DNA of 42,385 bases, from assembly GCF_000376265.1 (NCBI RefSeq), contig NZ_AQWU01000057.1:1-42385 (forward strand). Direction: 5' to 3'. The position numbers were made by a program, and so were the translations under genes. This document shows, piece by piece, positions 28,035-42,385 of this stretch. The notes under the pieces were generated by a model. It searched no databases. It was not told the origin of the DNA and saw nothing but the letters and a program-made list of their open reading frames with translations. Positions within the stretch are counted from its first letter, which is position 1, and every line of letters starts with the position of its first letter. This stretch comes from Thermus igniterrae ATCC 700962. Its GTDB lineage: Bacteria; Deinococcota; Deinococci; Deinococcales; Thermaceae.

Positions 28035-29159
28035 CTAGCGCTTCTCGGGTACCTTGAGCTGGCCCTTCACAATCTGCTGCTTCAGGGTCTCCAGCTTGGT
28101 CACGATGGCGGCGGGGATCAGGGCCTTGTTGTAGTCGTCCAGGGCGTAGCCCACCCCGTTGTTGGCCAGGCCGAACTCCCGCACCCCGCCCTTGAAGTTC
28201 TTCTGGACCACGCTCTTGATCACCTCATAGGTGGCCACGTCCACCCGCTTGAGCATGGAGGTGAGGCCGTGGTTCAGGGTGGCGGGGTTGTTGTCCGTGT
28301 CCCCCAGGTAGTTCTGGTTGGCGTCCACCCCGATGAAGAAGAGGGGTGTGGCCTTGGTGCCGTCGGTGCCGCAGGCCTTGGTGTAGTCCGCGTACTTCTG
28401 CACCTTGGCGTAGGGGTCGGCCTTGCGCACGAAGCGCACGGCGCCGCCTTCCTTCAGGCACTTGGCCTGCTTCACGTAGTCAATGAGGCCCAGGCCCGAG
28501 CCGCCCGCGGCCGCGTAGATGATGTCCGCCCCCTGGCGCACCTGGGCGGCGGCGATCTCCTTGGCCTTGGCGGGGTCGTTCCAGGCAGCGGGGGTGTTGC
28601 CCACGTAGCCCACCAGGACCTTGCCCTGGATCTTGTCCTCCTTGAAGGCATACTCCGCCCCGGCGCGGAAGCCCGCCTCAAACTTGTGGATGAGGGGGAT
28701 GTCCATGCCGCCGATGAAGCCCACCACCCCGGTGCGGGAGAGCTTGCCGGCGATGTAGCCCACCAGGAAGCTCCCCTCGTGCTCGCGGAAGACCAGGCCC
28801 ACGGCGTTGGCCAGCTTGCCCTCCCCGGGCACCGCGTCAATCACCGCGAAGTTCACCTTGGGGAACTCCTTGGCGTTGGCGGTGATGGCGGGCTCGTTGG
28901 CAAAGCCCACCCCGATCACCAGGTCAAAGCCCTCCTCCGCAAAGGTGCGGATGCCCTGGCCCACCTGGGCGGGGTCGGCGGGCTCAAAGTCAAAGAGCTT
29001 GACCCCAAAGTCCTTGGCTGCCTTTTGCGCCCCCTCCCAGGCGGACTGGTTGAAGGAGCGGTCAAACTTACCCCCCGCGTCAAAGGCGATGCCCACCCGG
29101 ACCTGGGCCAGGCTCAGGCCGAGGGCCAATACCGCAACAAGAGCCAGGATACGCTTCAT
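28035..29159 (-). CDS. BMP-family nucleoside-binding protein
   Basis: This 374-residue periplasmic binding protein belongs to the basic membrane protein/PnrA family that captures purine nucleosides for ABC import. The mature N-terminus [21 protein letters not shown] is the family's first strand and loop. [13 protein letters not shown] and the C-terminal lobe follow. The signal peptide ends SLA-Q without a lipobox cysteine, so it seems to be soluble rather than a lipoprotein. Two cysteines in the C-terminal half (AKCLK, KACGTDG) could form a disulfide. ATG at 29159 follows GGAGG by five bases; TATAAT lies 31 bases upstream. A terminator follows. Confidence 0.9.
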   Translation of the reverse strand: MKRILALVAVLALGLSLAQVRVGIAFDAGGKFDRSFNQSAWEGAQKAAKDFGVKLFDFEPADPAQVGQGIRTFAEEGFDLVIGVGFANEPAITANAKEFPKVNFAVIDAVPGEGKLANAVGLVFREHEGSFLVGYIAGKLSRTGVVGFIGGMDIPLIHKFEAGFRAGAEYAFKEDKIQGKVLVGYVGNTPAAWNDPAKAKEIAAAQVRQGADIIYAAAGGSGLGLIDYVKQAKCLKEGGAVRFVRKADPYAKVQKYADYTKACGTDGTKATPLFFIGVDANQNYLGDTDNNPATLNHGLTSMLKRVDVATYEVIKSVVQKNFKGGVREFGLANNGVGYALDDYNKALIPAAIVTKLETLKQQIVKGQLKVPEKR

Positions 29160-29190
29160 GTTCACCTCCGTCGGCTACTCGCCAGAGGGC

Positions 29191-29196
29191 ATTATA
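29191..29196 (-). promoter_or_regulatory. -10 box (TATAAT), BMP gene
   Basis: Consensus hexamer 31 bases before ATG 29159; leader contains GGAGGTGA. Confidence 0.75.
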
Positions 29197-29208
29197 CCTG
29201 GGGCCGGG

Positions 29209-32048
<2,840 letters not shown>

Positions 32049-32055
32049 GCCCAAG

Positions 32056-32061
32056 AGTCTA
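32056..32061 (-). promoter_or_regulatory. -10 box (TAGACT), thyX
   Basis: Seven bases before ATG 32048; overlaps nothing coding. Confidence 0.65.
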
Positions 32062-32085
32062 CTTGCCCTTTGCCCGGGAGGGGTC

Positions 32086-32091
32086 TACCCT
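32086..32091 (+). promoter_or_regulatory. -10 box (TACCCT), trpBA leader
   Basis: Six bases before the ATG of the 18-codon ORF and 147 bases before trpB, so trpBA should have a long leader. Confidence 0.5.
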
Positions 32092-32097
32092 AGACCT

Positions 32098-32154
32098 ATG
32101 CGGGTCAGGACCCCCTTTGCCTTTAAGTGGCGGCACGGGCGCTACAGGCCTTAG
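32098..32154 (+). CDS. Putative leaderless 18-codon leader ORF before trpBA
   Basis: An ATG lies six bases after a TACCCT -10 box and opens an 18-residue frame with sequence MRVRTPFAFKWRHGRYRP. It is basic and contains one Trp, two Phe and one Tyr. It ends 84 bases before trpB, in a leader that can form several short hairpins. Spacing from the -10 box is the same as for proven-looking leaderless genes in this window, so the ORF should be translated if the promoter is real. It could be a trp leader peptide, although a single Trp codon is weak evidence, or a fortuitous ORF. Confidence 0.45.
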   Translation: MRVRTPFAFKWRHGRYRP

Positions 32155-32238
32155 GCCAGTTTGCGGCTTGGCGAAAAGGCCTTAGGATGAGTAGGCTTGT
32201 GGCGCTTGGCGCCAGCCCTTCGGGCTTTTGGAGTGAGC
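32155..32238 (+). promoter_or_regulatory. Hairpin-rich trpBA leader
   Basis: After the small ORF come competing GGCC-containing pairings (AGGCCT at 32146 and again near 32178). A TGGCGC/GCGCCA hairpin follows, then AGCCC-TTC-GGGCT (32214-32226) with TTTT and the trpB ribosome site at once after it. The last hairpin is terminator-like but weak. Attenuation is possible, not shown. Confidence 0.4.
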
Positions 32239-34232
<1,994 letters not shown>

Positions 34233-34249
34233 GCCCCGCGGCGCCATGG

Positions 34250-34277
34250 GGGGCCCTTGCCCGGGGGGCCCCTTTCT
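34250..34277 (+). terminator. Likely terminator, trpBA
   Basis: A 7-bp stem GGGGCCC/GGGCCCC (34250-34256 with 34266-34272), nine-base loop, then TTTCT. The T-run is imperfect. Confidence 0.55.
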
Positions 34278-34279
34278 GC

Positions 34280-34285
34280 TAGGCT
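34280..34285 (+). promoter_or_regulatory. -10 box (TAGGCT), ABC-2 exporter
   Basis: Directly after the trpA hairpin. It would give a leader of about 50 bases to the AGGAGGT ribosome site and GTG 34344; an in-frame TTG lies seven bases after it. Confidence 0.45.
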
Positions 34286-34343
34286 TTTTGGGTTGCAGCC
34301 TGGGGTTGCCGGCCCCCCTCGGTGGGGGTTTAGGAGGTTGGGC

Positions 34344-35126
34344 GTGTGGGCCATTGAGGTAGAAAACCTGTCCAAGGTATTCCGAAAAACCACCTTCGGC
34401 CGCAGGCAGGAGGAGTGGGCCCTCAAAGGGGTTTCCTTCCGCGTGGCCCAGGGGGAAACCTACGCCCTTTTGGGGCCCAACGGTTCCGGCAAGTCCACCC
34501 TGATCCGCATCCTTTCCACCCTGCTCCTGCCCGATGCCGGACGGGTGCGTCTCCTGGGCCTTCCCCTGCCCCAGGAGGAGCGGAAGGTGCGGGAGCAGAT
34601 CGGGCGGGTAAGCGTGGACGCAGCCTTTTACAAAAAGCTCTCCCCCCGGGAGAACCTGCTCTTCGCCGCCCAGCTCTACGGCATTCCCCCCAAGGAGGCG
34701 GAAAGGCGGGCCATGGCCATCCTGGAGCGGCTTGGCCTTGAGACCCGGCGTTTTGGCGACCCCTTGGAGGAGATGAGCCGGGGGATGCAGCAGAAGGTGG
34801 CCATCGCCCGGGCCCTCCTCATCCGTCCCCCCCTCCTCCTCCTGGACGAGCCCACCACCGGCTTGGACCCCAAAAGCCGCCGGGAGGTGCAGGGCTTTTT
34901 GGAGGAACTCAGGCGAGAGGAGGGGACCACCATCCTCCTCACCACCCACGACATGGCCGAGGCCGAGCGCTTGGCCCATCGCATTGGCTTTCTGGCCCGG
35001 GGGAGCCTGGTAGCCGAGGGGGATGCCCGGGCGCTCAAGGAGCTGGCCGGGGCCCAGGACCTGGAGGAGGCCTTTATCCGCCTCACGGGCGAGGCGTTCG
35101 CTCAGGAGGAAAACCATGATTCGTAG
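34344..35126 (+). CDS. ABC-2 type exporter ATP-binding protein
   Basis: This 260-residue ATPase has Walker A GPNGSGKST (about 41-49), signature MSRGMQQK, and Walker B LLLLDEPTTGLDP, followed by an H-loop TTHDMAEAE. It belongs to the DrrA/NatA-like group that powers export by ABC-2 permeases. GTG at 34344 follows AGGAGGT and begins WAIEVENLSKVF, a typical start. An in-frame TTG at 34293, seven bases after a TAGGCT box, would add a 17-residue Gly/Pro/Arg stretch and is less likely. The permease gene overlaps its 3' end by 11 bases. Cargo unknown. Confidence 0.88.
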   Translation: MWAIEVENLSKVFRKTTFGRRQEEWALKGVSFRVAQGETYALLGPNGSGKSTLIRILSTLLLPDAGRVRLLGLPLPQEERKVREQIGRVSVDAAFYKKLSPRENLLFAAQLYGIPPKEAERRAMAILERLGLETRRFGDPLEEMSRGMQQKVAIARALLIRPPLLLLDEPTTGLDPKSRREVQGFLEELRREEGTTILLTTHDMAEAERLAHRIGFLARGSLVAEGDARALKELAGAQDLEEAFIRLTGEAFAQEENHDS

Positions 35127-35943
35127 GGTGCTTCTGCCCATGTGGGCCTTCGTTTTCCGAGACTTCCATCTCACCCGGCGGTACTTCTCCTGGGTGGTGG
35201 TCTTCACCTTTTACGCCATCGTCAATGCCGCCACCATCGCCCTAATCGGGGTGGCCCAGGAAGATTTCCGCCTTACCCTGACCCTGGTCCTGGGGGCCCT
35301 CCTTTGGAGCTACCTCTCCGCCATGTACCAGGAGATCGCCAACTCCATCGCCTACGAGCGCTGGGAAGGCACCCTGGAGTACACCTTCATGGCTCCGGTC
35401 TCCCGGCTGGTGCACCTCTTGGGGGTGAGCCTTTTCGCCACCTTTTACAGCGTGGTGCGTACTGGAGTGATCCTCCTGGGCCTGGCCCTTTTCGTGGACC
35501 TAGACCTCTCGGGGGCGAACCTTTGGGGGGTGCTGGTGGTCCTTTTGGTGGGGAGCCTGGCCTTCATGGGCCTTGGGCTCATGGCGGCCATCCTCCCGGT
35601 GATGAGCCCGGAAAACGGAGCCCAGGCCACCAACATCCTCCAGGGGGTGCTCCTTTTGGTCTCGGGCATCTACTATCCCGTCTCGGTGCTTCCCCCCTGG
35701 CTCCAGCCCCTTGCCCACCTTTCCCCAGCCACCTATGCCCTCGAGGCCAGCCGCAAGCTCATGGGCATCAGCCACCCCGGGTCCAGCCCTGGCCACCTGG
35801 TGGGCGCTCCCTTGGGGGCGGTTTTGCCCGAGCTCCTCACCCTCTTCCTCATGGGCCTTCTCTTTATTCCCCTGGGGCTTTGGGTGTTTGCCCGGGCCGA
35901 GCGCTGGGCCAAGCACACCGGCAAGCTCAAGCGCACGGGTTAG
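35116..35943 (+). CDS. ABC-2 type exporter permease
   Basis: This 275-residue membrane protein has about six helices and the ABC-2 permease pattern. A cytoplasmic N-terminus is followed by a helix (FSWVVVFTFYAIVNAATIAL), then a conserved amphipathic stretch ANSIAYERWEGTLEYTFMAPVSR, which contacts the ATPase. Later helices include LLVSGIYYPVSVLPPWLQPLAHLSPATYALE, the usual segment before the last loop. ATG at 35116 follows AGGAGGAAAACC. It ends in TTAG shared with the convergent mqnC. The substrate could be a drug, lipid or polysaccharide; nothing nearby decides. Confidence 0.87.
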   Translation: MIRRVLLPMWAFVFRDFHLTRRYFSWVVVFTFYAIVNAATIALIGVAQEDFRLTLTLVLGALLWSYLSAMYQEIANSIAYERWEGTLEYTFMAPVSRLVHLLGVSLFATFYSVVRTGVILLGLALFVDLDLSGANLWGVLVVLLVGSLAFMGLGLMAAILPVMSPENGAQATNILQGVLLLVSGIYYPVSVLPPWLQPLAHLSPATYALEASRKLMGISHPGSSPGHLVGAPLGAVLPELLTLFLMGLLFIPLGLWVFARAERWAKHTGKLKRTG

Positions 35944-37073
35944 GCCAGGGGAAGCTCCAAGGGCTCTTTTTCCGCCAGGATGGCCTCGGGGTCGGGGTAG
36001 CGCAGGATGCGGTAAAGGGGATCCCGCTCTGCCGGTCGGAAGCCTGCGTCCACGATGTGCCGCACGATTTCCCGCACCGTGGCGTGGGTGCGCCCGTGCC
36101 CCCCGGCCGCCGAGACCACGTTCTCCTCCAGCATGGTGCTGCCGAAGTCGTCCGCCCCGTAGAAGAGGGCGGCCTGGGCCACCTTGAAGCCCAGGGTGGG
36201 CCAGGAGGCCTGGAAGTGAGCGAAGTTGTCCAGGGCCAGCCGGGCGATGGCCAGGGTCTTCAGGTACTCGTGGGCCGTGGCCCCGGGGGCCTTGCCCTTC
36301 AGGCGGGTGTGCTCCACCTGCAAGGTCCAAAGGGCAAAGGCGGCGAAGCCGTTTCTGTACCGCTCCTGGGCCTTGTCCTGCTGGGCCCGGATTCCCAGGA
36401 GGTGGGCGGTGCGCTCCCTTGGGCCCTCCCCAAACCCGATGACCATGCTGGCCAGGGTGTAAAGCCCCAGGGCCTGGGCGGCGTCCACGATGCGGTACCA
36501 GTCGGCGGTAGGGATGCGGGCGGGGGCGGCCTTCAGCCGTACCTCGTCCACCAGAATCTCCGCCCCGGCCCCGGGCATCCCGTCCAGGCCTGCTTCCTTA
36601 AGCTTCTCCAGGATGGCCTCCGCCCTGAGGCCGGTAAGCCGTTCTAAGCCCAGGATCTCCTCAGGGCTGAAGGCGTCTATGCGCAGGTCGGGGAAGCGTC
36701 CTTTGAGGTAGCGCAGGAGGTCCAGGTACCACTCCAGAGGAAGCTCGGGGTTCACGCCCCCCTGCATGAGGATGCGCTTCCCCCCTACCCCGTAAAGCTC
36801 CTCCACCTTCTGGGCGATGGCCTCGTAGCTCAGGGTGTAGGCGTCCTTTTGCCTTTTGGTGCGGTAGAAGGCGCAGAAGGCGCAGGCCACGGTGCAGACG
36901 TTGGTGTAGTTGATGTTGCGGTCAATGAGGAAGGTGACCACCTCAGGGTCGGTCTTCCGCAGGCGCACCTCGTGGGCGGCGGCGGCCAGCTCGGGGAGGG
37001 GAAGGTCAAAGAGGGAAAGCACCTCGGCCTCCGAAAGCCTCTCCCCGGCCACGGCCTTCTCCAGAACGTCCAT
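35940..37073 (-). CDS. mqnC: Cyclic dehypoxanthine futalosine synthase MqnC
   Basis: This 377-residue radical SAM enzyme cyclises dehypoxanthine futalosine in the futalosine route to menaquinone. The cluster motif is CTVACAFC, with Cys60, Cys64 and Cys67, preceded by DRNINYTNV. GADDFGSTMLEENVVSAAG near the C-terminus distinguishes MqnC from MqnE. An ATG nine bases upstream (37082) overlaps the end of a TAGCAT box. ATG at 37073 is seven bases after that box and is chosen. It is divergent from an adenosine-specific kinase gene over 59 bases and convergent with the ABC permease. Confidence 0.93.
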   Translation of the reverse strand: MDVLEKAVAGERLSEAEVLSLFDLPLPELAAAAHEVRLRKTDPEVVTFLIDRNINYTNVCTVACAFCAFYRTKRQKDAYTLSYEAIAQKVEELYGVGGKRILMQGGVNPELPLEWYLDLLRYLKGRFPDLRIDAFSPEEILGLERLTGLRAEAILEKLKEAGLDGMPGAGAEILVDEVRLKAAPARIPTADWYRIVDAAQALGLYTLASMVIGFGEGPRERTAHLLGIRAQQDKAQERYRNGFAAFALWTLQVEHTRLKGKAPGATAHEYLKTLAIARLALDNFAHFQASWPTLGFKVAQAALFYGADDFGSTMLEENVVSAAGGHGRTHATVREIVRHIVDAGFRPAERDPLYRILRYPDPEAILAEKEPLELPLA

Positions 37074-37080
37074 GGCCTCC

Positions 37081-37086
37081 ATGCTA
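37081..37086 (-). promoter_or_regulatory. -10 box (TAGCAT), mqnC
   Basis: Seven bases before ATG 37073; overlaps the alternative ATG at 37082. Confidence 0.55.
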
Positions 37087-37119
37087 CACCCTCTGGGTGG
37101 GGAAAGGCGTGCTTCCCGG

Positions 37120-37125
37120 TAAAAT
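37120..37125 (+). promoter_or_regulatory. -10 box (TAAAAT), adenosine-specific kinase
   Basis: Seven bases before ATG 37133; no ribosome site. Confidence 0.7.
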
Positions 37126-37132
37126 CTGGGGT

Positions 37133-37618
37133 ATGGAACTCAAGCTCATTCCCCTGGAGAAACCGGACAACCTCAACGTCATCCTGGGCCAGGCCCACTT
37201 CATCAAGACGGTGGAGGACCTGCACGAGGCCCTGGTGACCGCCGTGCCCGGCATCCGCTTTGGACTGGCCTTTTCCGAGGCCAGCGGCAAGCGCCTCATC
37301 CGGCGCTCGGGCACCGACCCCGAGCTCACGGAGCTGGCGGTGAAAAACCTCCTGGCCCTGGCCGCCGGGCATACCTTTCTCATCGTCCTGGCGGAGGGCT
37401 TCTACCCCATCAACGTCCTCCACGCGGTAAAGGCCTGCCCGGAGGTGGTGCGCATCTTCGCCGCCACCGCCAACCCCCTTAAGGTGGTGGTGGCCGAGGA
37501 AGGGGAGCAGCGGGCCATCCTGGGGGTCATGGACGGCTTCAAGCCCCTGGGGGTGGAGGACGAGGCAGAGGTGGCCTGGCGCAAGGACCTCCTTCGCCGC
37601 TTCGGCTACAAGCTATAA
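37133..37618 (+). CDS. Adenosine-specific kinase family protein
   Basis: This 161-residue protein matches the small adenosine-specific kinase family (formerly DUF355), with the signature segments VEDLHEALVTAVPGIRFGLAFSEASG, RRSGTD and GFYPINVLHAVK. Members are annotated as adenosine kinases from structure, but physiological activity is not well established. ATG at 37133 is seven bases after TAAAAT; the ATG-like start at 37097 would precede the promoter. Its stop overlaps the TATAAT box of bcp. Its place opposite mqnC is noted because the futalosine pathway handles adenosine-derived intermediates. Confidence 0.82.
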   Translation: MELKLIPLEKPDNLNVILGQAHFIKTVEDLHEALVTAVPGIRFGLAFSEASGKRLIRRSGTDPELTELAVKNLLALAAGHTFLIVLAEGFYPINVLHAVKACPEVVRIFAATANPLKVVVAEEGEQRAILGVMDGFKPLGVEDEAEVAWRKDLLRRFGYKL

Positions 37619-37619
37619 T
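37614..37619 (+). promoter_or_regulatory. -10 box (TATAAT), bcp-rpiA
   Basis: Consensus hexamer seven bases before ATG 37627; contains the stop codon of the preceding gene. Confidence 0.75.
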
Positions 37620-37626
37620 GCCCGCC

Positions 37627-38774
<1,148 letters not shown>

Positions 38775-38777
38775 GTG

Positions 38778-38783
38778 TACAAT
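38778..38783 (+). promoter_or_regulatory. -10 box (TACAAT), metG
   Basis: Four bases after the rpiA stop and seven before the seven-residue ORF. Transcripts from here must pass the hairpin at 38796-38860 to reach metG. Confidence 0.65.
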
Positions 38784-38790
38784 CCCTTCC

Positions 38791-38814
38791 ATGAAGGGCA
38801 TGCCCCGGGGCTAG
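38791..38814 (+). CDS. Putative seven-residue Met-containing leader peptide before metG
   Basis: The frame encodes MKGMPRG and then TAG. Its ATG lies exactly seven bases after TACAAT, the same spacing as leaderless genes elsewhere in the window. Two of seven codons are Met, counting the initiator. The ORF is embedded in the 5' arm of a long hairpin followed by seven Ts, just ahead of methionyl-tRNA synthetase. That is the arrangement of a transcription attenuator, but only one internal Met codon makes a chance ORF possible. Confidence 0.45.
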   Translation: MKGMPRG

Positions 38815-38860
38815 GGCGGGGAGGCTTTTCCCCGCCCGGGGCGCATGCCCCGGTTTTTTT
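38796..38860 (+). terminator. Terminator/attenuator hairpin in the metG leader
   Basis: Inner 9-bp stem GGGCGGGGA/TCCCCGCCC (38814-38822 with 38829-38837). Outer arms GGGCATGC/GCATGCCC (38796-38803 with 38843-38850) add eight pairs plus three across a one-base bulge. A run of seven Ts (38854-38860) follows. It may simply end rpiA, but it also lies downstream of the metG -10 box. Confidence 0.8.
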
Positions 38861-38862
38861 GA

Positions 38863-40734
<1,872 letters not shown>

Positions 40735-40746
40735 CCCCAAGGGCTA

Positions 40747-40777
40747 GAGGCCAGGGGAAACCCCCTGGCCTCCTTTT
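40747..40777 (+). terminator. Intrinsic terminator, metG
   Basis: A perfect 11-bp stem GAGGCCAGGGG/CCCCTGGCCTC (40747-40757 with 40762-40772), loop AAAC, then CTTTT. Confidence 0.9.
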
Positions 40778-40793
40778 GCATCTTCCCCCTAGC

Positions 40794-42110
40794 CTAACGA
40801 AGCTCCTCCAGGGCCCGCTTCAGGATGGCGTCGTTCTCCAGGTCCAGGACCGCCTGGCCCCGCTCCTCGGAGAGAGGGCGCTGGCGCTGGGGTTCGGCGT
40901 AGCTGAACTTGCCCTCGGCGTCCGCCTTGACCCGGACGGTCTTGCCGTTCAAGGTTACAGTAACCTCTGCTCCCGGCGGAGCCCCGGCCCCCTGGAGGGA
41001 GAAGGGGGTGGGGAAGCGGGTGTCCCTTACCTCTATGTCCGGCTTGAGGCCTTCCTTGTTGAGGGCGCGGCGCTTGGGGGTCAGCCACTCAAAGGTGACC
41101 AGGGTGAGCTCCCCGCCGTTGGCCAGGGTGTAGGGGCTCTGGCCCACCCCCTTGCCGAAGGTCTTCTCCCCAACCACCTTGGCCCGGCCGTAGTCCTGGA
41201 GGGCCCCGGCCACAATCTCGCTGGCGGAGGCGGAGTTGCCGTTCACCAGGACCACCATGGGGCCTTCCCAAAGGGGCCTGCCGGAGGCCTCGCACCAGAC
41301 CCGGGTGAGGTTCTTGGTGCGGGTGTAGACGATGGGGCCCTCCTTAAGGAAGGCACTGGCCACGGCGCACCCCTGGTCCAGGAGGCCGCCCCCGTTGTCC
41401 CGCAGGTCAAAGATGAGCTTCTTCACCCCCCGGGCCTTGAGCTCGTCAATGGCCCGCTTGAGCTGGTCCTCCACCTTGAAGTTGGCGAAGGTCTCCAGGG
41501 CGATGTAGCCCACGTCCCCGATGCGGCCGGTGGAGACGGAGATGATCTCCACCTTCTCCCGGACCAGTTCAAAGACCAGGGGGCTGGGCACCCCCTCGCG
41601 GCGCACCTTGATGGTGACCTTGGTCCCTTCCCGGCCGCGGATGCGGGCCACCACCTCCTGCAGGGCTAGGCCGGTCACGTCCTGGCCGTCCACCTCCAGG
41701 ATCACGTCCCCGGCCCGCATCCCCGCCCGTTGCGCCGGCAGGCCCTTCATCACCCCTTCTATCCGGGCCCCGGTGCCGTCGGGGTTGGCGGGGGTGAGCG
41801 TGGCCCCGATGCCGAAGAACTCGCCCCGCAGGTCCTCCTGGCGCAGGCTGGCCCGCTGGGGCGGGGAGTAGCTGGTGAAGGGGTCCTTGAGGGCGGAAAT
41901 CATGCCGCCAATGGCCCCTTCCAGGAGGGCGTTCAGCTTTTCCCGGGGTAGGGTTTCCAGGTAGTCCTGCTGAATTCTTTGGTATACCTCCAGGAGAGCC
42001 TGGCCGTTGGGATTCTGCAGGAGGCTTTCCGCCTGGGGGCGGGGAAGCTGGGCGTACACCAAGGCGGCCAGCACCCCAAGCCCCGCGATGAGCCACGCGC
42101 GTCGTTTCAT
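40794..42110 (-). CDS. ctpA: Carboxyl-terminal processing protease (S41)
   Basis: This 438-residue exported protease has an N-terminal signal or anchor (WLIAGLGVLAALVYA, 5-19). A PDZ domain lies at about 100-180 (GIGATLTP to REGTKVTI), followed by the S41 core. The Ser/Lys dyad is visible: Ser in NGNSASASE and Lys in KTFGKG about 25 residues later. It should trim the C-termini of envelope proteins. ATG at 42110 follows GGTGAGGGAG, with TATAGT 21 bases upstream; the longer frame to 42149 would start before the promoter. It is convergent with metG across a terminator. Confidence 0.92.
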   Translation of the reverse strand: MKRRAWLIAGLGVLAALVYAQLPRPQAESLLQNPNGQALLEVYQRIQQDYLETLPREKLNALLEGAIGGMISALKDPFTSYSPPQRASLRQEDLRGEFFGIGATLTPANPDGTGARIEGVMKGLPAQRAGMRAGDVILEVDGQDVTGLALQEVVARIRGREGTKVTIKVRREGVPSPLVFELVREKVEIISVSTGRIGDVGYIALETFANFKVEDQLKRAIDELKARGVKKLIFDLRDNGGGLLDQGCAVASAFLKEGPIVYTRTKNLTRVWCEASGRPLWEGPMVVLVNGNSASASEIVAGALQDYGRAKVVGEKTFGKGVGQSPYTLANGGELTLVTFEWLTPKRRALNKEGLKPDIEVRDTRFPTPFSLQGAGAPPGAEVTVTLNGKTVRVKADAEGKFSYAEPQRQRPLSEERGQAVLDLENDAILKRALEELR

Positions 42111-42131
42111 CTTCTCCCTCACCTGAGCTCC

Positions 42132-42137
42132 ACTATA
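42132..42137 (-). promoter_or_regulatory. -10 box (TATAGT), ctpA
   Basis: Twenty-one bases before ATG 42110, with GGTGAGGGAG as ribosome site. Confidence 0.65.
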
Positions 42138-42232
42138 GCGCTTTTCCATGAGAAGAAACCGTGGCCGCCCTTGCTTATAGTGAGCCCCCCTTTCGGATAT
42201 TCAATGCATACCCCCTTGACAAGCCAAAGGAA

Positions 42233-42277
42233 AAGGGGGCGCTTGGTGAGCTGTGGAAGAACACCAGACGCCCCCTT
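42233..42277 (+). promoter_or_regulatory. Fold-back hairpin over the transposase start
   Basis: AAGGGGGCG (42233-42241) pairs with CGCCCCCTT (42269-42277), and TGGTG (42244-42248) with CACCA (42262-42266). The GGTGAG ribosome site is mostly in the stem and the GTG start is in the loop. A CCCCCTT copy at 42211-42217 could compete for the same arm. The rest of 42138-42252 holds a lone TTGACA (42216) but no matching -10 box. Confidence 0.6.
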
Positions 42278-42385
42278 CCATCCTACCCCTGTCCCTGGAG
42301 GAACTGGTCCCCCTGCTCCAGGCATGGCTCCAAGCCCGCTTGCCAGAAGGGGAGAGAAAACCCGGCAGGCCCAGGACCTTCTCCG
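42253..42385 (+). CDS. Insertion-sequence transposase, N-terminal part (cut by window end)
   Basis: The frame opens at GTG 42253 and runs off the window after 44 codons. The visible sequence is helical (SLEELVPLLQAWLQARLPEG) and then KPGRPRTFS, the 'GRPR.FSD' entry of many DDE transposases of IS4/IS5-like groups. A stop at 42247-42249 in the same frame makes this GTG the first possible start. GGTGAG two bases before the GTG is the only ribosome-site candidate. A hairpin covers the start region. Family-level naming is not possible from this fragment. Confidence 0.62.
   Translation, partial: MEEHQTPPSILPLSLEELVPLLQAWLQARLPEGERKPGRPRTFS

Noticed and set aside
34293-34343. Leaderless TTG start for the ABC-2 ATPase
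   Set aside because: Spacing from TAGGCT fits, but the added residues are low-complexity and a strong AGGAGGT precedes GTG 34344.
42216-42221. TTGACA as a -35 box for the transposase
   Set aside because: Seventeen bases downstream reads GCGCTT, not a -10 box; kept only as a remark.

Overview
The window reads as chromosome of a Thermus species. The reasons are very high G+C with dense G/C third codon positions, and protein sequences (TrpB, RpiA, SpeE, LigA, MetRS, TsaD, SecA) that match my memory of Thermus thermophilus almost residue for residue. Gene packing is very tight, and most transcripts appear to be leaderless: a TANNNT -10 box lies 6-8 bases before the start codon. No rRNA, tRNA or CRISPR array was seen. 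The only mobile DNA is the left end of an insertion sequence at the right edge.

Layout. 1-8.5 kb (minus strand): TauE/SafE permease; tldD-pmbA-D-2-hydroxyacid dehydrogenase operon; gcdH-holA pair; a cysteine-less HMA-like protein; a GNAT-like protein; a membrane VWA protein. 8.5-12.6 kb (plus): tsaD and secA, ending at a bidirectional terminator. 12.6-20.2 kb (minus): yebC, a Kef-type antiporter, a DsbA-like thioredoxin, speD-speE (the SpeD lacks its pyruvoyl serine), ftsK and a Skp/OmpH chaperone. 20.3-21.4 kb (plus): a small exported barrel-like protein and a CBS-CBS-ACT protein. Then pheA (minus). 22.3-26.5 kb (plus): a response regulator with an unrecognised C-terminal half, a FemAB-like protein, and three LptC/LptA-like exported proteins. 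26.5-29.2 kb (minus): a BMP-type nucleoside-binding protein and its ABC ATPase, without permeases. 29.2-31.2 kb: ligA (plus), convergent with thyX (minus). 32.1-35.9 kb (plus): a leaderless 18-codon ORF and structured leader, trpBA, and an ABC-2 exporter. Then mqnC (minus), and on plus an adenosine-specific kinase, bcp, rpiA, a seven-residue leader ORF with a terminator hairpin, and metG. Last are ctpA (minus) and the start of a transposase (plus).

How it fits together. Much of the window is housekeeping: replication (holA, ligA), chromosome segregation (ftsK), protein export and envelope quality (secA, skp, dsbA, ctpA, Lpt-like genes), tRNA modification and charging (tsaD, metG), and biosynthesis of aromatic amino acids, menaquinone, dTMP and polyamines. 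The most interesting signals are regulatory or genome-scale: the -10/start-codon rule, a highly repeated CCTCGAGG palindrome in DNA that otherwise almost lacks TCGA, a likely attenuator in the metG leader, and a catalytically dead SpeD beside speE. Spacings, motifs and counts were read by eye; family assignments rest on motif recognition, not on a database search.
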